Made by a program: the position numbers and the translations under genes. The notes beneath the pieces were generated by a model that made no database searches, was not told where the DNA came from, and saw only the letters and a list, made by a program, of their open reading frames with translations. A stretch of 55,042 nt of DNA, taken from NCBI GenBank assembly GCA_944381175.1, contig CALWKD010000012.1:1-55042 (forward strand). Direction: 5' to 3'. The DNA is from an uncultured Clostridia bacterium (GTDB lineage: Bacteria; Bacillota; Clostridia; Christensenellales; UBA1242). This document shows, piece after piece, positions 41,396 to 50,443 of the stretch (its first letter is position 1; each line of letters starts with the position of its first letter).

Positions 41396-44300
41396 ATGGA
41401 GAAAAATTATTTTATTGGATTGGATATTGGAACGAATAGTTGTGGGTTTGCCGTTACTGATGAAAATTACAATATTCTCAGGGCAAAAGGAAAGAAACTT
41501 TGGGGAGTTAGGCTTTTTGATGAGGCAAACACCGCAGAAGAGCGAAGGCTTAAGCGTGGTGCGAGAAGGCGACTTGACAGAAGAAAAATGAAAATTTCTT
41601 GGCTTCAAGAGATTTTTCAAGAAGAAATGGAAAAGGTCGATCCCAAATTTTTGACAAGGCTTAAATATAGCAATCTTTATCTCGAAGACAAACAAACTAT
41701 GGATTCAAAGTTGAAGACAAAAGACTCTTTATTTTTTGATGAAATTGGAGGGGAAAAATACACTGACAAGGAGTTCTTTTTGGAATATCCTACGATTTAT
41801 CATTTGAGAAAAGAACTGTTGAGTAAGCCAGCAAAAGATGTTAGGCTTTTGTATCTCGCCTTGCACAACATAGTCAAAAGGCGTGGAAACTTTTTGTTTG
41901 AAGCAAATTCAAATTCTCAAAGTCTGAAAGATGCAATAAATGATTTGGTAGATTTTTTGAAGTCTTCTAGTGAAGGAAGTGAATTGGGAATAGGTTTGGA
42001 AAAGATTGATGAGAAAACAGAAGAAAAGATAATAAATCTTTTGAATGAAAACAAGGTTCTCAAGTACACAAAGAGTGAAATTTACAAAATTTTTGACACC
42101 AATTCAAAAGAAAATAAACGAATTTTAGATGTCTTTATTGATGGAAAAATTGATGTCGGAAGCATTTTTTCGCTTGATTTGGAAGAAAAAATCAAAATTT
42201 CGTTTCAAGATGAAAATTTTGATGAAGAGTTTTCAAATCTTGAGAGAATTTTGGATGAAGAGCAACTTACATTGATTGGGAAACTTAAACAGATATATTC
42301 CATTTTGCAGTTGAAAAAGATTTTGACAAAAAACAATTATATTTGCGAGGCGATGGTTGAACTCTACGAGATGCACAAGGGTCAACTTAAAAATTTTAAG
42401 ATTTTTGTAAGGAAGTACTATCCATCAAAATACAGTGAGATTTTCAGAGATCCACAAAACAAAGCAAAAAAGAAAGAAACAAATTATCCTGTTTATGTGG
42501 ACTTGGACTCAACGAATGGCTCAAAACAGGTGACTGGTTTGGCACACGGAGATGTTGCGGACAGAACAAAAGAGAGTTTTTATAAATTTGTGACAAATCT
42601 GCTTGCAAATTCACCTGAGGTGGAAAAATTCGACGAGGAAGAATTTGGAAAAGAGAGAGAAGAAATTCTTAAACTTATTGAGTCTGGGAATTTCTTGCCA
42701 AAATTAAGAACGAAAAACAATTCAATTTTCCCAAACTCTCTTTATGTGAGTGAAGCGGAAAAAATCTTGGAAACAAACAAGGAAAAATTTTCATTTTTAA
42801 AGGTTAAGGATGACAGTGGGCTTACAAATGCAGAAAAAATTTTGAGCATAATAAAATTTAGAGTTCCATATTTTGTTGGACCGATTGGCAAAAACGATGA
42901 GGACGAAAATAGTTTCGGGTGGGCTCAAAAAGAGCAAAATCTCGTTTTGCGTCCTTGGACTTTGGGCAAGATTGTCGATTTTGATAAAGCGGAAGATGCA
43001 TTCATAAACAAAATGACAAACAAATGTACATATTTGTATGGCGAAGATGTTCTGCCAAAACATTCTTTGATTTATTCTAAATTTAGGGTGCTGAATGAGT
43101 TGAACAAATTGAGGTTGAACGGCAATGAAATTTCAGTGGAATTGAAACAAAAGATTTTTAACGATTTGTTTAAAAAGCACAAAAAGGTTACGACAAAATT
43201 ATTGAAAAGTTATCTGCTCGCCGAGGGAGTTTTGGACAAATCAGATATTGAAAGTTTGTCAATAGGAGGTGTGGACAAAGAATTTGCAAATCAGTTGAAC
43301 AGTTTTGTTGATATCACTGGCAAAGGCGTTTTTGACGAGGCGTTTGTCGATGAGCATTTTGAGGTGTTTGAAAATATTATCAAATATCACACAATTATTT
43401 CTGACAAAAATCGACTGATTGCCAGAGTTAAGAGAGAAAATCCTGGGCTTTTTAATGAAGAGCAACTCCGTGCAATCAAATCTTTAAATTATTCAAATTG
43501 GGGGAATTTGTCATACAAGTTTTTGTGCGGGTTGAAGTTTGTGAACAAGCAGACGGCGGAGATTACGACCGTGCTTGATGAACTTTGGAACACAAACCAA
43601 AATCTTCAACAAATAATCTATAATACAAATTATACTCTTGGCGAGGAATTGTCGAAGTATAACAAAAGTGTCAAAAAAGATTTGGATTATGAAGATGTTA
43701 AAAATTTGTACTGCTCTCCATCAGTTAAGCGTGCTGTGTGGCAGACAATTCAGATTATAAATGAAATTATTGAACAAATGAATGGTCTGCCAAAGAGGGT
43801 GTTTGTTGAAGTTACAAGGGACGATGCAGTCAAGGGCGATGCTGGCAGAAAACTTTCTAGGCAGGACAAATTGAAAAAGATTTACTCTTCAAAGGAGTTT
43901 TTGGAGAGTATGTCCGCAATGAAACTTGATTTGGACGAGTTGTTTGACGAACTTAACAAATCAGAAAATTCCAGTTTGAGAAGTGAAAAGTTGTATCTTT
44001 ATTTCTTACAATTGGGCAAATGTGCATATTCTGGTCAAACAATAGACCTCAAAGATTTGTATGATGAACACAAGTATGATGTTGACCACATCATTCCGCA
44101 ATCTGTTTTGAAGGATGACAGCATTGACAATAAAGTGCTGGTTAAGGGGAACTTAAACAAGGACAAAGGAGATGCTTATCCTATTTGTTCAAAATTTCCA
44201 AATTGGGTAAGTGAGCGTCGTCCATTTTGGGAGTTTTTGCTCAGCCAAAACCTTATGAGTAAGACGAAATTTGACAGACTCGTAAGAAAATCACCTCTCT

Positions 44301-45643
44301 CCGATGAGGAATTGGGCGACTTTATCTCAAGGCAGTTGGTGGAGACAAATCAGACAGTTAAGGCGGTTGTTGACATTCTGAAAAATAAATTTGCGGACCA
44401 AAGTACAATTGTTTATTCAAAGGCGAGGTTTGTCAGCGAGTTTAGAGATAAGTACAAAATTTACAAATCTAGAGAGATAAATGACCTTCATCACGCAAAG
44501 GACAGTTACTTAAATATCGTGGTGGGGAATGTGCTTTATTCAAGATTTACGCTTGACCCTCGAAATTTTTACAGAACCGACAATGCAAACAAAAATATAA
44601 CCAAAAACACCAAGCATTTGTTCGATATGACAGTTAAGTCGCCAAAGGGAGATAAAATTGTTTGGAACGGAGAAAAAGATATCGAGAGGATAAAAAAGAT
44701 TTGTGAAAAGAATGATTGTCTTGTTTCAAAAATGAATTTCTCAAATTACAATGGCGGTTTCTACAACGAAACTAGATACAGAAGCACAAACAATGACAAG
44801 GATAGCAAAGCAAAGATTCAACTTAAAGGTTCCAATTCAAATCCGCTTTCTGACATCTCAAAGTATGGTGGCTATGACAGTTTGAAGACGGCATACTTTA
44901 TGTTGGTTGAGAGTGAGGATAAAAATGGTAGAAAAATAAAAACCATTGAAACGGTGCCAATTCTTGTTGTTAGACAGGTGAAGAATCTTAAAGATAGACA
45001 AGAGAAGATTTTTGAGTATGTTGTCGAAAAGAACAATTTGAAAAATGCGAAAGTTTTAATTCCTAAAATAAATATCCAATCGACTTTAAGAATTGGAAAG
45101 GGTGAGTATCTGCTTGCAGGGAAAACTGGGAACAAGTTTGTTTTACATAATTTCAACCAGTGGTACTTGGATAATGATATGACAAGATATGCAAAAGTTA
45201 TTGCGAAGTTTATTCAACTTAAAAAAGATAAGCAGGAAAAATTTTTGGAAGAGAAGGATGGAAAAGTTATTTTGTCCAAAAAAGCGAAAGAAGGAAATTC
45301 TGAGATTGCGTTGACGAGGCAAGAAAACGTGAAACTTTATAGGCTTGCTTTGAAACAGTTGGAGAAGGATATTTATGAGAAGACAAGTTTAAGGTCCGCT
45401 TTCTACCAAAGCCTTTTGAAAAATGAAGAGAAATTTGCAGAGTTGGCAGTTAAAGAACAGGCAGAGGTTCTTTACAACATCTTGAGAAGAATGGCTACTG
45501 GGGCATCGCTTGCGGATTTGTCACTTTTGGGAGGTGGAAAATCTGAAGGGATGATTACAATGGGAAAGAATGTCACAGGAAGAGATATCTCTCTTGTCCT
45601 GAGGTCTGTCACAGGTTTGAAAGAAAGAATTGTCAAGTTGTAG
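41396..45643 (+). CDS. cas9: CRISPR-associated endonuclease Cas9 (type II-A)
   Basis: A 1415-residue RNA-guided DNA nuclease. RuvC-I is FIGLDIGTNSCGFAV (catalytic D10). The arginine-rich bridge helix spans about 47-75 (RRLKRGARRRLDRRK). RuvC-II is VFVEVTRDD with E805. The HNH domain is YDVDHIIPQSVLKDDSIDNK with H898, and N921 at the expected offset. RuvC-III is LHHAKDSYLNIVVG with H1033 and D1036. All nuclease residues are present, so it should be active. The C-terminal PAM-interacting region ends RSVTGLKERIVKL, like streptococcal Cas9, but lacks the RKR that reads NGG, so the PAM probably differs. GAGAGG is nine bases before the ATG. Confidence 0.98.
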   Translation: MEKNYFIGLDIGTNSCGFAVTDENYNILRAKGKKLWGVRLFDEANTAEERRLKRGARRRLDRRKMKISWLQEIFQEEMEKVDPKFLTRLKYSNLYLEDKQTMDSKLKTKDSLFFDEIGGEKYTDKEFFLEYPTIYHLRKELLSKPAKDVRLLYLALHNIVKRRGNFLFEANSNSQSLKDAINDLVDFLKSSSEGSELGIGLEKIDEKTEEKIINLLNENKVLKYTKSEIYKIFDTNSKENKRILDVFIDGKIDVGSIFSLDLEEKIKISFQDENFDEEFSNLERILDEEQLTLIGKLKQIYSILQLKKILTKNNYICEAMVELYEMHKGQLKNFKIFVRKYYPSKYSEIFRDPQNKAKKKETNYPVYVDLDSTNGSKQVTGLAHGDVADRTKESFYKFVTNLLANSPEVEKFDEEEFGKEREEILKLIESGNFLPKLRTKNNSIFPNSLYVSEAEKILETNKEKFSFLKVKDDSGLTNAEKILSIIKFRVPYFVGPIGKNDEDENSFGWAQKEQNLVLRPWTLGKIVDFDKAEDAFINKMTNKCTYLYGEDVLPKHSLIYSKFRVLNELNKLRLNGNEISVELKQKIFNDLFKKHKKVTTKLLKSYLLAEGVLDKSDIESLSIGGVDKEFANQLNSFVDITGKGVFDEAFVDEHFEVFENIIKYHTIISDKNRLIARVKRENPGLFNEEQLRAIKSLNYSNWGNLSYKFLCGLKFVNKQTAEITTVLDELWNTNQNLQQIIYNTNYTLGEELSKYNKSVKKDLDYEDVKNLYCSPSVKRAVWQTIQIINEIIEQMNGLPKRVFVEVTRDDAVKGDAGRKLSRQDKLKKIYSSKEFLESMSAMKLDLDELFDELNKSENSSLRSEKLYLYFLQLGKCAYSGQTIDLKDLYDEHKYDVDHIIPQSVLKDDSIDNKVLVKGNLNKDKGDAYPICSKFPNWVSERRPFWEFLLSQNLMSKTKFDRLVRKSPLSDEELGDFISRQLVETNQTVKAVVDILKNKFADQSTIVYSKARFVSEFRDKYKIYKSREINDLHHAKDSYLNIVVGNVLYSRFTLDPRNFYRTDNANKNITKNTKHLFDMTVKSPKGDKIVWNGEKDIERIKKICEKNDCLVSKMNFSNYNGGFYNETRYRSTNNDKDSKAKIQLKGSNSNPLSDISKYGGYDSLKTAYFMLVESEDKNGRKIKTIETVPILVVRQVKNLKDRQEKIFEYVVEKNNLKNAKVLIPKINIQSTLRIGKGEYLLAGKTGNKFVLHNFNQWYLDNDMTRYAKVIAKFIQLKKDKQEKFLEEKDGKVILSKKAKEGNSEIALTRQENVKLYRLALKQLEKDIYEKTSLRSAFYQSLLKNEEKFAELAVKEQAEVLYNILRRMATGASLADLSLLGGGKSEGMITMGKNVTGRDISLVLRSVTGLKERIVKL

Positions 45644-45652
45644 GGAGAACTT

Positions 45653-46513
45653 ATGGGATTTAGGACTGTGGTGGTGCGAAATCGCTCAAAGTTGGATTTG
45701 AAAATGGGATATTTGGTCTGCAGAGGAAGTGAAACCTACAGTCTCTTTATTCCAGAAATCTCCACACTTATCCTTGAAACAACTTCAATCTCTCTGACTT
45801 GTGCCCTTGTGAGTGAGTTGGTCAAAAATAATGTGAAAATTATATTTTGTGATGAAAAACACAATCCAGAAAGTGAACTTATTTCTTATCACGGGCATTA
45901 TAATTCTGCGAAGAAAATCAAACAGCAACTAATGTGGTCTGGGGAGATAAAGAAAAGAGTTTGGGCGAAAATTGTTAAAGATAAAATTCAGAAACAAGCA
46001 CAAATTTTGAATGAGTGTAAACTTTTTGTTGAGAGGGATATGCTTCTCCAATATGCAAATTCAGTGCTTGATAATGATGTTACAAACCGTGAAGGACACG
46101 CTGCAAAAGTTTATTTTAATGCACTCTTCGGAACGGATTTTTCTCGCAGAGTAGAACACAAAATCAATACAGCTTTAAATTATGGTTACGCGGTCATTTT
46201 GTCTTGCTTTAACAGGGAGTTGGCAAAAATGGGTTATTTGACGGAGATGGGGATTTGGCATAAAAATGAATTCAACGCTTTCAATCTGTCCTGTGACCTT
46301 GTTGAACCTTTTCGCATTTTAGTGGATAGATTGGTTTTGGGTATGGATTTTGGACAAAATACGAATTCACAAATTTTGGAAATTTTTAATACGAAAGTGA
46401 AGATTGACAACAAAATGCAGTTTGTTGAAAACGCTATTTCAATTTATTGTCAAAGCATTGTTGAGGCGTTGAATAAGGGTGATGAGGATTTGATAAAGTT
46501 TTATGAGTTGTAG
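45653..46513 (+). CDS. cas1: CRISPR integrase Cas1 (type II)
   Basis: A 286-residue type II Cas1, the catalytic subunit that inserts new spacers. The metal-binding residues are E147 (NREGHAAKVYFNALFG), H203 (GIWHKNEFNAFNLSCD) and E218 (LVEPFR). The length is normal. GGGAG precedes the ATG, ten bases after the cas9 stop. It acts as a complex with Cas2, together with Cas9 and Csn2 during acquisition. Confidence 0.97.
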   Translation: MGFRTVVVRNRSKLDLKMGYLVCRGSETYSLFIPEISTLILETTSISLTCALVSELVKNNVKIIFCDEKHNPESELISYHGHYNSAKKIKQQLMWSGEIKKRVWAKIVKDKIQKQAQILNECKLFVERDMLLQYANSVLDNDVTNREGHAAKVYFNALFGTDFSRRVEHKINTALNYGYAVILSCFNRELAKMGYLTEMGIWHKNEFNAFNLSCDLVEPFRILVDRLVLGMDFGQNTNSQILEIFNTKVKIDNKMQFVENAISIYCQSIVEALNKGDEDLIKFYEL

Positions 46514-46517
46514 GATT

Positions 46518-46823
46518 ATGAGATTGATTGTGTTTTTTGATTTGCCGATGACGGAATACAAAGATTTGGTGGAATATAGAAATTTTCGGCGTTTTTTGAT
46601 TAAAAATGGCTTTGTGATGATGCAACAGTCTGTGTACAGCAAACTTGTTACAACTGGTTCTTCTTCCGCTTTGATGAAAAAACAAATCGAGAAAAATCTT
46701 CCAAAAACTGGAGTTGTTCAGTTGTTGCAAGTCACAGAAAAACAATATGCAAGCATTGAGTATTTGGTGGGGAAATCAAAGTCAAAAGTGATAAATTCAG
46801 ATAAAAGGGTGGTGGAGTTGTGA
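46518..46823 (+). CDS. cas2: CRISPR integration protein Cas2
   Basis: A 101-residue Cas2. I start it at the ATG at 46518 because this gives the conserved MRLIVFFDLP N-terminus; the ATG at 46503 would add five atypical residues and lies inside cas1. YRNFRRFLIKNGFVMMQQSV and YSKL match the ferredoxin-like fold. It ends within the csn2 start (GTGA overlap). Confidence 0.95.
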   Translation: MRLIVFFDLPMTEYKDLVEYRNFRRFLIKNGFVMMQQSVYSKLVTTGSSSALMKKQIEKNLPKTGVVQLLQVTEKQYASIEYLVGKSKSKVINSDKRVVEL

Positions 46824-47482
46824 AGCTTGTTCATTCACGAATTGAAAGACAGATAGATTTTGATGAGAATTTTTGCTACGAGTTAATTATCGAGAATCAA
46901 ATGGAATTTTTCAATCTTACAAATGAGATAATAAAACAAGCGGATGGACAGGAAGGAGATTTTGTGCTTTCAGAGGGAAAACTCCTTGATTTTGCAAAAA
47001 ATTGTTTGGTGATTTATGACTATTACAATCTCGGAATGCAATCTAAAAGAGTCCAAAATTTGATAAATTCAAATGTTGTTGAGGTTTTAAAAGATGGAGA
47101 TTTTGTTGAAAAATTTGCAAATATAAATCAGACCTTGGCTGAGATTGGAGAAAGGGTGAAAGAAGAACTTGATTTCAATGTCGAAACCGAGGCTGAGTTC
47201 GACTTTGAAAGTTATGCGAAATTTTCAAATTTCAAACTTGTCACAGCAGACAATTTAAAAGAGGATTTGTGCGATTTTGTTTCCGTTATGCAAAAGTTGA
47301 CGAATTTTAATGTTGTGATTTTAATAAATGCCTATTGCGTGCTGGGCGAGGCGGATTTGAAAGATATAATAAAGCAATTGCACTATGACCAACTGAATGT
47401 TTTGTTTGTTGACAGTAGCCAAAGAAATGCTTTTGAAGATATGGAGACAATTATTATAGATAACGACCTTTGTGAAATTTAA
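46820..47482 (+). CDS. csn2: Type II-A adaptation protein Csn2
   Basis: A 220-residue Csn2, the protein that defines subtype II-A. It forms a ring that slides on DNA ends during spacer acquisition. It starts at GTG with GGTGGAG upstream and overlaps the cas2 stop by three bases. Features include the central acidic helices, VVILINAYCVLGEADLKDII and NVLFVDSSQRN near the C-terminus. It is the last cas gene, ending 81 bases before the first repeat. Confidence 0.9.
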   Translation: MKLVHSRIERQIDFDENFCYELIIENQMEFFNLTNEIIKQADGQEGDFVLSEGKLLDFAKNCLVIYDYYNLGMQSKRVQNLINSNVVEVLKDGDFVEKFANINQTLAEIGERVKEELDFNVETEAEFDFESYAKFSNFKLVTADNLKEDLCDFVSVMQKLTNFNVVILINAYCVLGEADLKDIIKQLHYDQLNVLFVDSSQRNAFEDMETIIIDNDLCEI

Positions 47483-47563
47483 TTGACATTTTGTGTTGAG
47501 GGAGTTAAACTAACTATGTATCAAGAATAAATGCCGTAAGCATAGCATATTTTCAAATTTGAG
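47483..47563 (+). promoter_or_regulatory. CRISPR leader with promoter and anchoring sequence
   Basis: TTGACA (47483-47488), spacer 17, TAAACT (47506-47511), so pre-crRNA starts near 47518. The last bases before the first repeat are AATTTGAG, matching the ATTTGAG leader-anchoring end known from some type II-A arrays, where new spacers are inserted. Confidence 0.75.
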
Positions 47564-48721
47564 GTTTGAGAGTTATGTTATTCTAGATACCGCTAAAACT
47601 TTTATTATTTACATCTCTATTATAAGGCAGTTTGAGAGTTATGTTATTCTAGATACCGCTAAAACTTTCGCTTGCTGTTTCTTTTTGATAACAAGGTTTG
47701 AGAGTTATGTTATTCTAGATACCGCTAAAACATTGTAAAACGCCTTAATGAACAAGCCGACGTTTGAGAGTTATGTTATTCTAGATACCGCTAAAACTTG
47801 GAATAATCGTTTCAATATCACTCGGTTGTTTGAGAGTTATGTTATTCTAGATACCGCTAAAACATACTTTTGTCGCTCTTCGAGTGGGAGACTGTTTGAG
47901 AGTTATGTTATTCTAGATACCGCTAAAACTAGCACAAAGAGAAGATTTATACAACTATTGTTTGAGAGTTATGTTATTCTAGATACCGCTAAAACATTCT
48001 TTGATGCCAAGAATACAAGCAGCTAGTTTGAGAGTTATGTTATTCTAGATACCGCTAAAACACATACATCACAAGTAAAACCAAACCTATCGTTTGAGAG
48101 TTATGTTATTCTAGATACCGCTAAAACGTATATTTTGAAGATAATCACAAAGAATTTGTTTGAGAGTTATGTTATTCTAGATACCGCTAAAACCTGCATT
48201 GAGCCTTGATAGATTTCTTCACTGTTTGAGAGTTATGTTATTCTAGATACCGCTAAAACTGGTGTTGATGTTTCTAACCAAAAGAGAATGTTTGAGAGTT
48301 ATGTTATTCTAGATACCGCTAAAACGCTGTAGAAAATGCTTGTAACATTTCCAGTGTTTGAGAGTTATGTTATTCTAGATACCGCTAAAACTTTGCTCAA
48401 GTGCTGAGATGTCTCCGTTCTGTTTGAGAGTTATGTTATTCTAGATACCGCTAAAACGCAAACTCTTGATGTATGGCACTATGCAGAGTTTGAGAGTTAT
48501 GTTATTCTAGATACCGCTAAAACTTCCGCTTTTATCTCTAGCCAGTTTATAACGTTTGAGAGTTATGTTATTCTAGATACCGCTAAAACAATGCGTTCTG
48601 TGGTCCCGCTTTCGATTTTGTTTGAGAGTTATGTTATTCTAGATACCGCTAAAACCCTTCTCAATCGCTTCAACACCGCTATCAGGTTTGAGAGTTATGT
48701 TATTCTAGATACTAAATTTTT
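47564..48721 (+). CRISPR. CRISPR array, 18 repeats and 17 spacers
   Basis: The 36-base repeat begins GTTTGAGAG and ends CCGCTAAAAC. Repeats start at 47564 and every 66 bases thereafter to 48686. The first 17 copies are identical and all spacers are exactly 30 bases. The last copy keeps its first 27 bases and then diverges (TAAATTTTT in place of CGCTAAAAC), marking the leader-distal end. Transcription is left to right, as tracrRNA pairing requires. Translated by eye, several spacers give open frames on one strand or the other, consistent with targets in coding DNA. Confidence 0.99.
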
Positions 48722-48800
48722 ATCCGACGGATGTTATAACTAATCCTTAGCCTTTAAAAAAGTTATTTCAATCTAAAGTTTTTCCATTTTTGGAAATAAC

Positions 48801-48830
48801 TTGACAAGAAGTTGCACAGTGGTGTAACAT
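48801..48830 (+). promoter_or_regulatory. Predicted promoter of the dlt-like operon
   Basis: Perfect TTGACA (48801-48806) and TAACAT (48825-48830), spacer 18, just right of the CRISPR array. The start near 48837 gives a leader of about 23 bases. Confidence 0.7.
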
Positions 48831-48859
48831 ATTTACGTTAGGGCTACAAAGGAGAAAAG

Positions 48860-50443
48860 ATGTCTTTTATATCTGTGCAGTTTTTGGTCTTTATTGCACT
48901 AGTTTTTATCGCTTATTACATCACTCCAAAACCCATTAGATGGGTTGTTTTATTGTTCTCAAGTTATACTTTTTATCTTATGAATGATTTGAAAGTCGTC
49001 ATCTTTTTAATTTTGACGACGCTTTCAATTTATTTTGCTGCAAGAAAAATGAAATCTTTGACGAATGATCAAAGAAAACTTTTTGAAGATAAAGATGAAG
49101 AGTGGCTTTCAAACAACAAAAAGAAATATGTCACAAAGTTTAAAAGGAAGCGAAAGGCTCTTCTTGTTGTGACATTGTTGTTTAATTTTGGCATACTGTT
49201 TGCGTTGAAATATTTTGCAACCATTGCAGATATGTTTGCAGAACTCATCAATGTGAAGCCTTTGAATCTTAATATTTTGTTGCCTCTTGGAATTTCGTTT
49301 TATATATTCCAAAGTGTTGGATACTTAATTGATGTTTATTTCAACAAGGTTGAGCCAGAGAAAAATGTTTTGAAATTTGCGTTATTTGTAAGTTTTTTCC
49401 CTCAATTAGTCCAAGGTCCTATAAGCAGATACAATCAACTCGCTCCACAACTTGTAGAGGGGAATGATTTCGACTGGAAATCGTTTAAATCTGGCGTTCT
49501 TTTGATGATTTGGGGATATTTCAAAAAACTTGTGATTGCAGACAGAGCAAACATTTTGTATACCGCAATTATGGACAACTACTCAAGTTTTCAAGGGATA
49601 GAGATTTTTGTTGGGATGTTATGCTTTGTGCTGAAAATTTATTGCGATTTTTCTGGTGGGATAGATATTGCAATGGGAGTTGCGAAATGTGTGGGTGTTG
49701 ATTTGACGCCAAATTTCAAACGTCCATTTTTTGCTTTAAGTGTGACGGAATATTGGAGAAGGTGGCATATAACCTTAGGGGCGTGGATGAAAGATTATGT
49801 TTTGTATCCTCTGACTCTGTCTAAGGGTTTTAACAAGTTTATTAAAAAATGCCGAAAATCGCTTCCTGGTGTTGCAGGAAAGGTTATTCCGTCTGGAGTG
49901 GCAATGTTCTTCGTGTTCTTGCTGGTGGGAATCTGGCACGGACCAAACTTGACCTATCTGATGGTCGGAGTTTACAACGGTGTTATTATATTTATAGAAA
50001 CAATCATAAACGAAGTGAGGAAAATCAAAAAGATCCAGCCAAAACAACACAAAAAATCGACACAGAGATTTATAACCGCTACAAAACTTATCTCCACTTT
50101 TATGCTTGTTTATTTTGGGAAATATTTCAGTGCTGCGCCGAGTGTTTCGGTGGCGTTCGATTGGTTTGTCGCGACCTTTACATACAATTCGTCCTCAATT
50201 CCTTTTCAAGATTTCTTCTCAAGGACCGACTTCAACTTGATAAACCTTATAATTCTCATACTTGCAACTGGTCTGCTTATCTTTGTTGAAGTTTTGCAAG
50301 AAAGAGGAGTGAAAATCAGGGAAAATATTCTTGCAAAAAATGTTGTTTGGCAATGGGTTATCGTTGGGGTCTCTATCTTTTTGATTGTTTTGCTTGCTGC
50401 TTATTCTGGCACTGGAGGAGGATTTGCTTATGAAAATTTCTAA
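48860..50443 (+). CDS. MBOAT-family O-acyltransferase (DltB/AlgI-like)
   Basis: A 527-residue polytopic membrane protein of about ten to twelve helices. It carries the MBOAT landmarks FFPQLVQGPISRYNQ, YCDFSGGIDIAMG, FALSVTEYWRRWHITLGAWM and the catalytic histidine in LLVGIWHGPN (H360). MBOAT proteins move an acyl or aminoacyl group from a carrier to an extracellular polymer across the membrane. Here it heads a cluster with a DltD-like protein, an adenylation enzyme and a carrier protein, so D-alanylation or similar aminoacylation of a surface polymer is likely. AAAGGAG precedes the ATG. It overlaps the next gene by 14 bases. Confidence 0.93.
   Translation: MSFISVQFLVFIALVFIAYYITPKPIRWVVLLFSSYTFYLMNDLKVVIFLILTTLSIYFAARKMKSLTNDQRKLFEDKDEEWLSNNKKKYVTKFKRKRKALLVVTLLFNFGILFALKYFATIADMFAELINVKPLNLNILLPLGISFYIFQSVGYLIDVYFNKVEPEKNVLKFALFVSFFPQLVQGPISRYNQLAPQLVEGNDFDWKSFKSGVLLMIWGYFKKLVIADRANILYTAIMDNYSSFQGIEIFVGMLCFVLKIYCDFSGGIDIAMGVAKCVGVDLTPNFKRPFFALSVTEYWRRWHITLGAWMKDYVLYPLTLSKGFNKFIKKCRKSLPGVAGKVIPSGVAMFFVFLLVGIWHGPNLTYLMVGVYNGVIIFIETIINEVRKIKKIQPKQHKKSTQRFITATKLISTFMLVYFGKYFSAAPSVSVAFDWFVATFTYNSSSIPFQDFFSRTDFNLINLIILILATGLLIFVEVLQERGVKIRENILAKNVVWQWVIVGVSIFLIVLLAAYSGTGGGFAYENF

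Noticed and set aside
47748-48026. 92-residue repeat protein reading through the CRISPR array
   Set aside because: It exists only because the 66-base period is a multiple of three; repeats are identical at DNA level and spacers are unrelated.
47600-48685. Self-targeting spacers
   Set aside because: I saw no match to the rest of the window by eye, but a proper search could not be run, so this is not a firm negative.
47564-48686. Promoters inside each CRISPR repeat as in some type II-C arrays
   Set aside because: No -10/-35 pair with suitable spacing is found within the repeat; a leader promoter is present.
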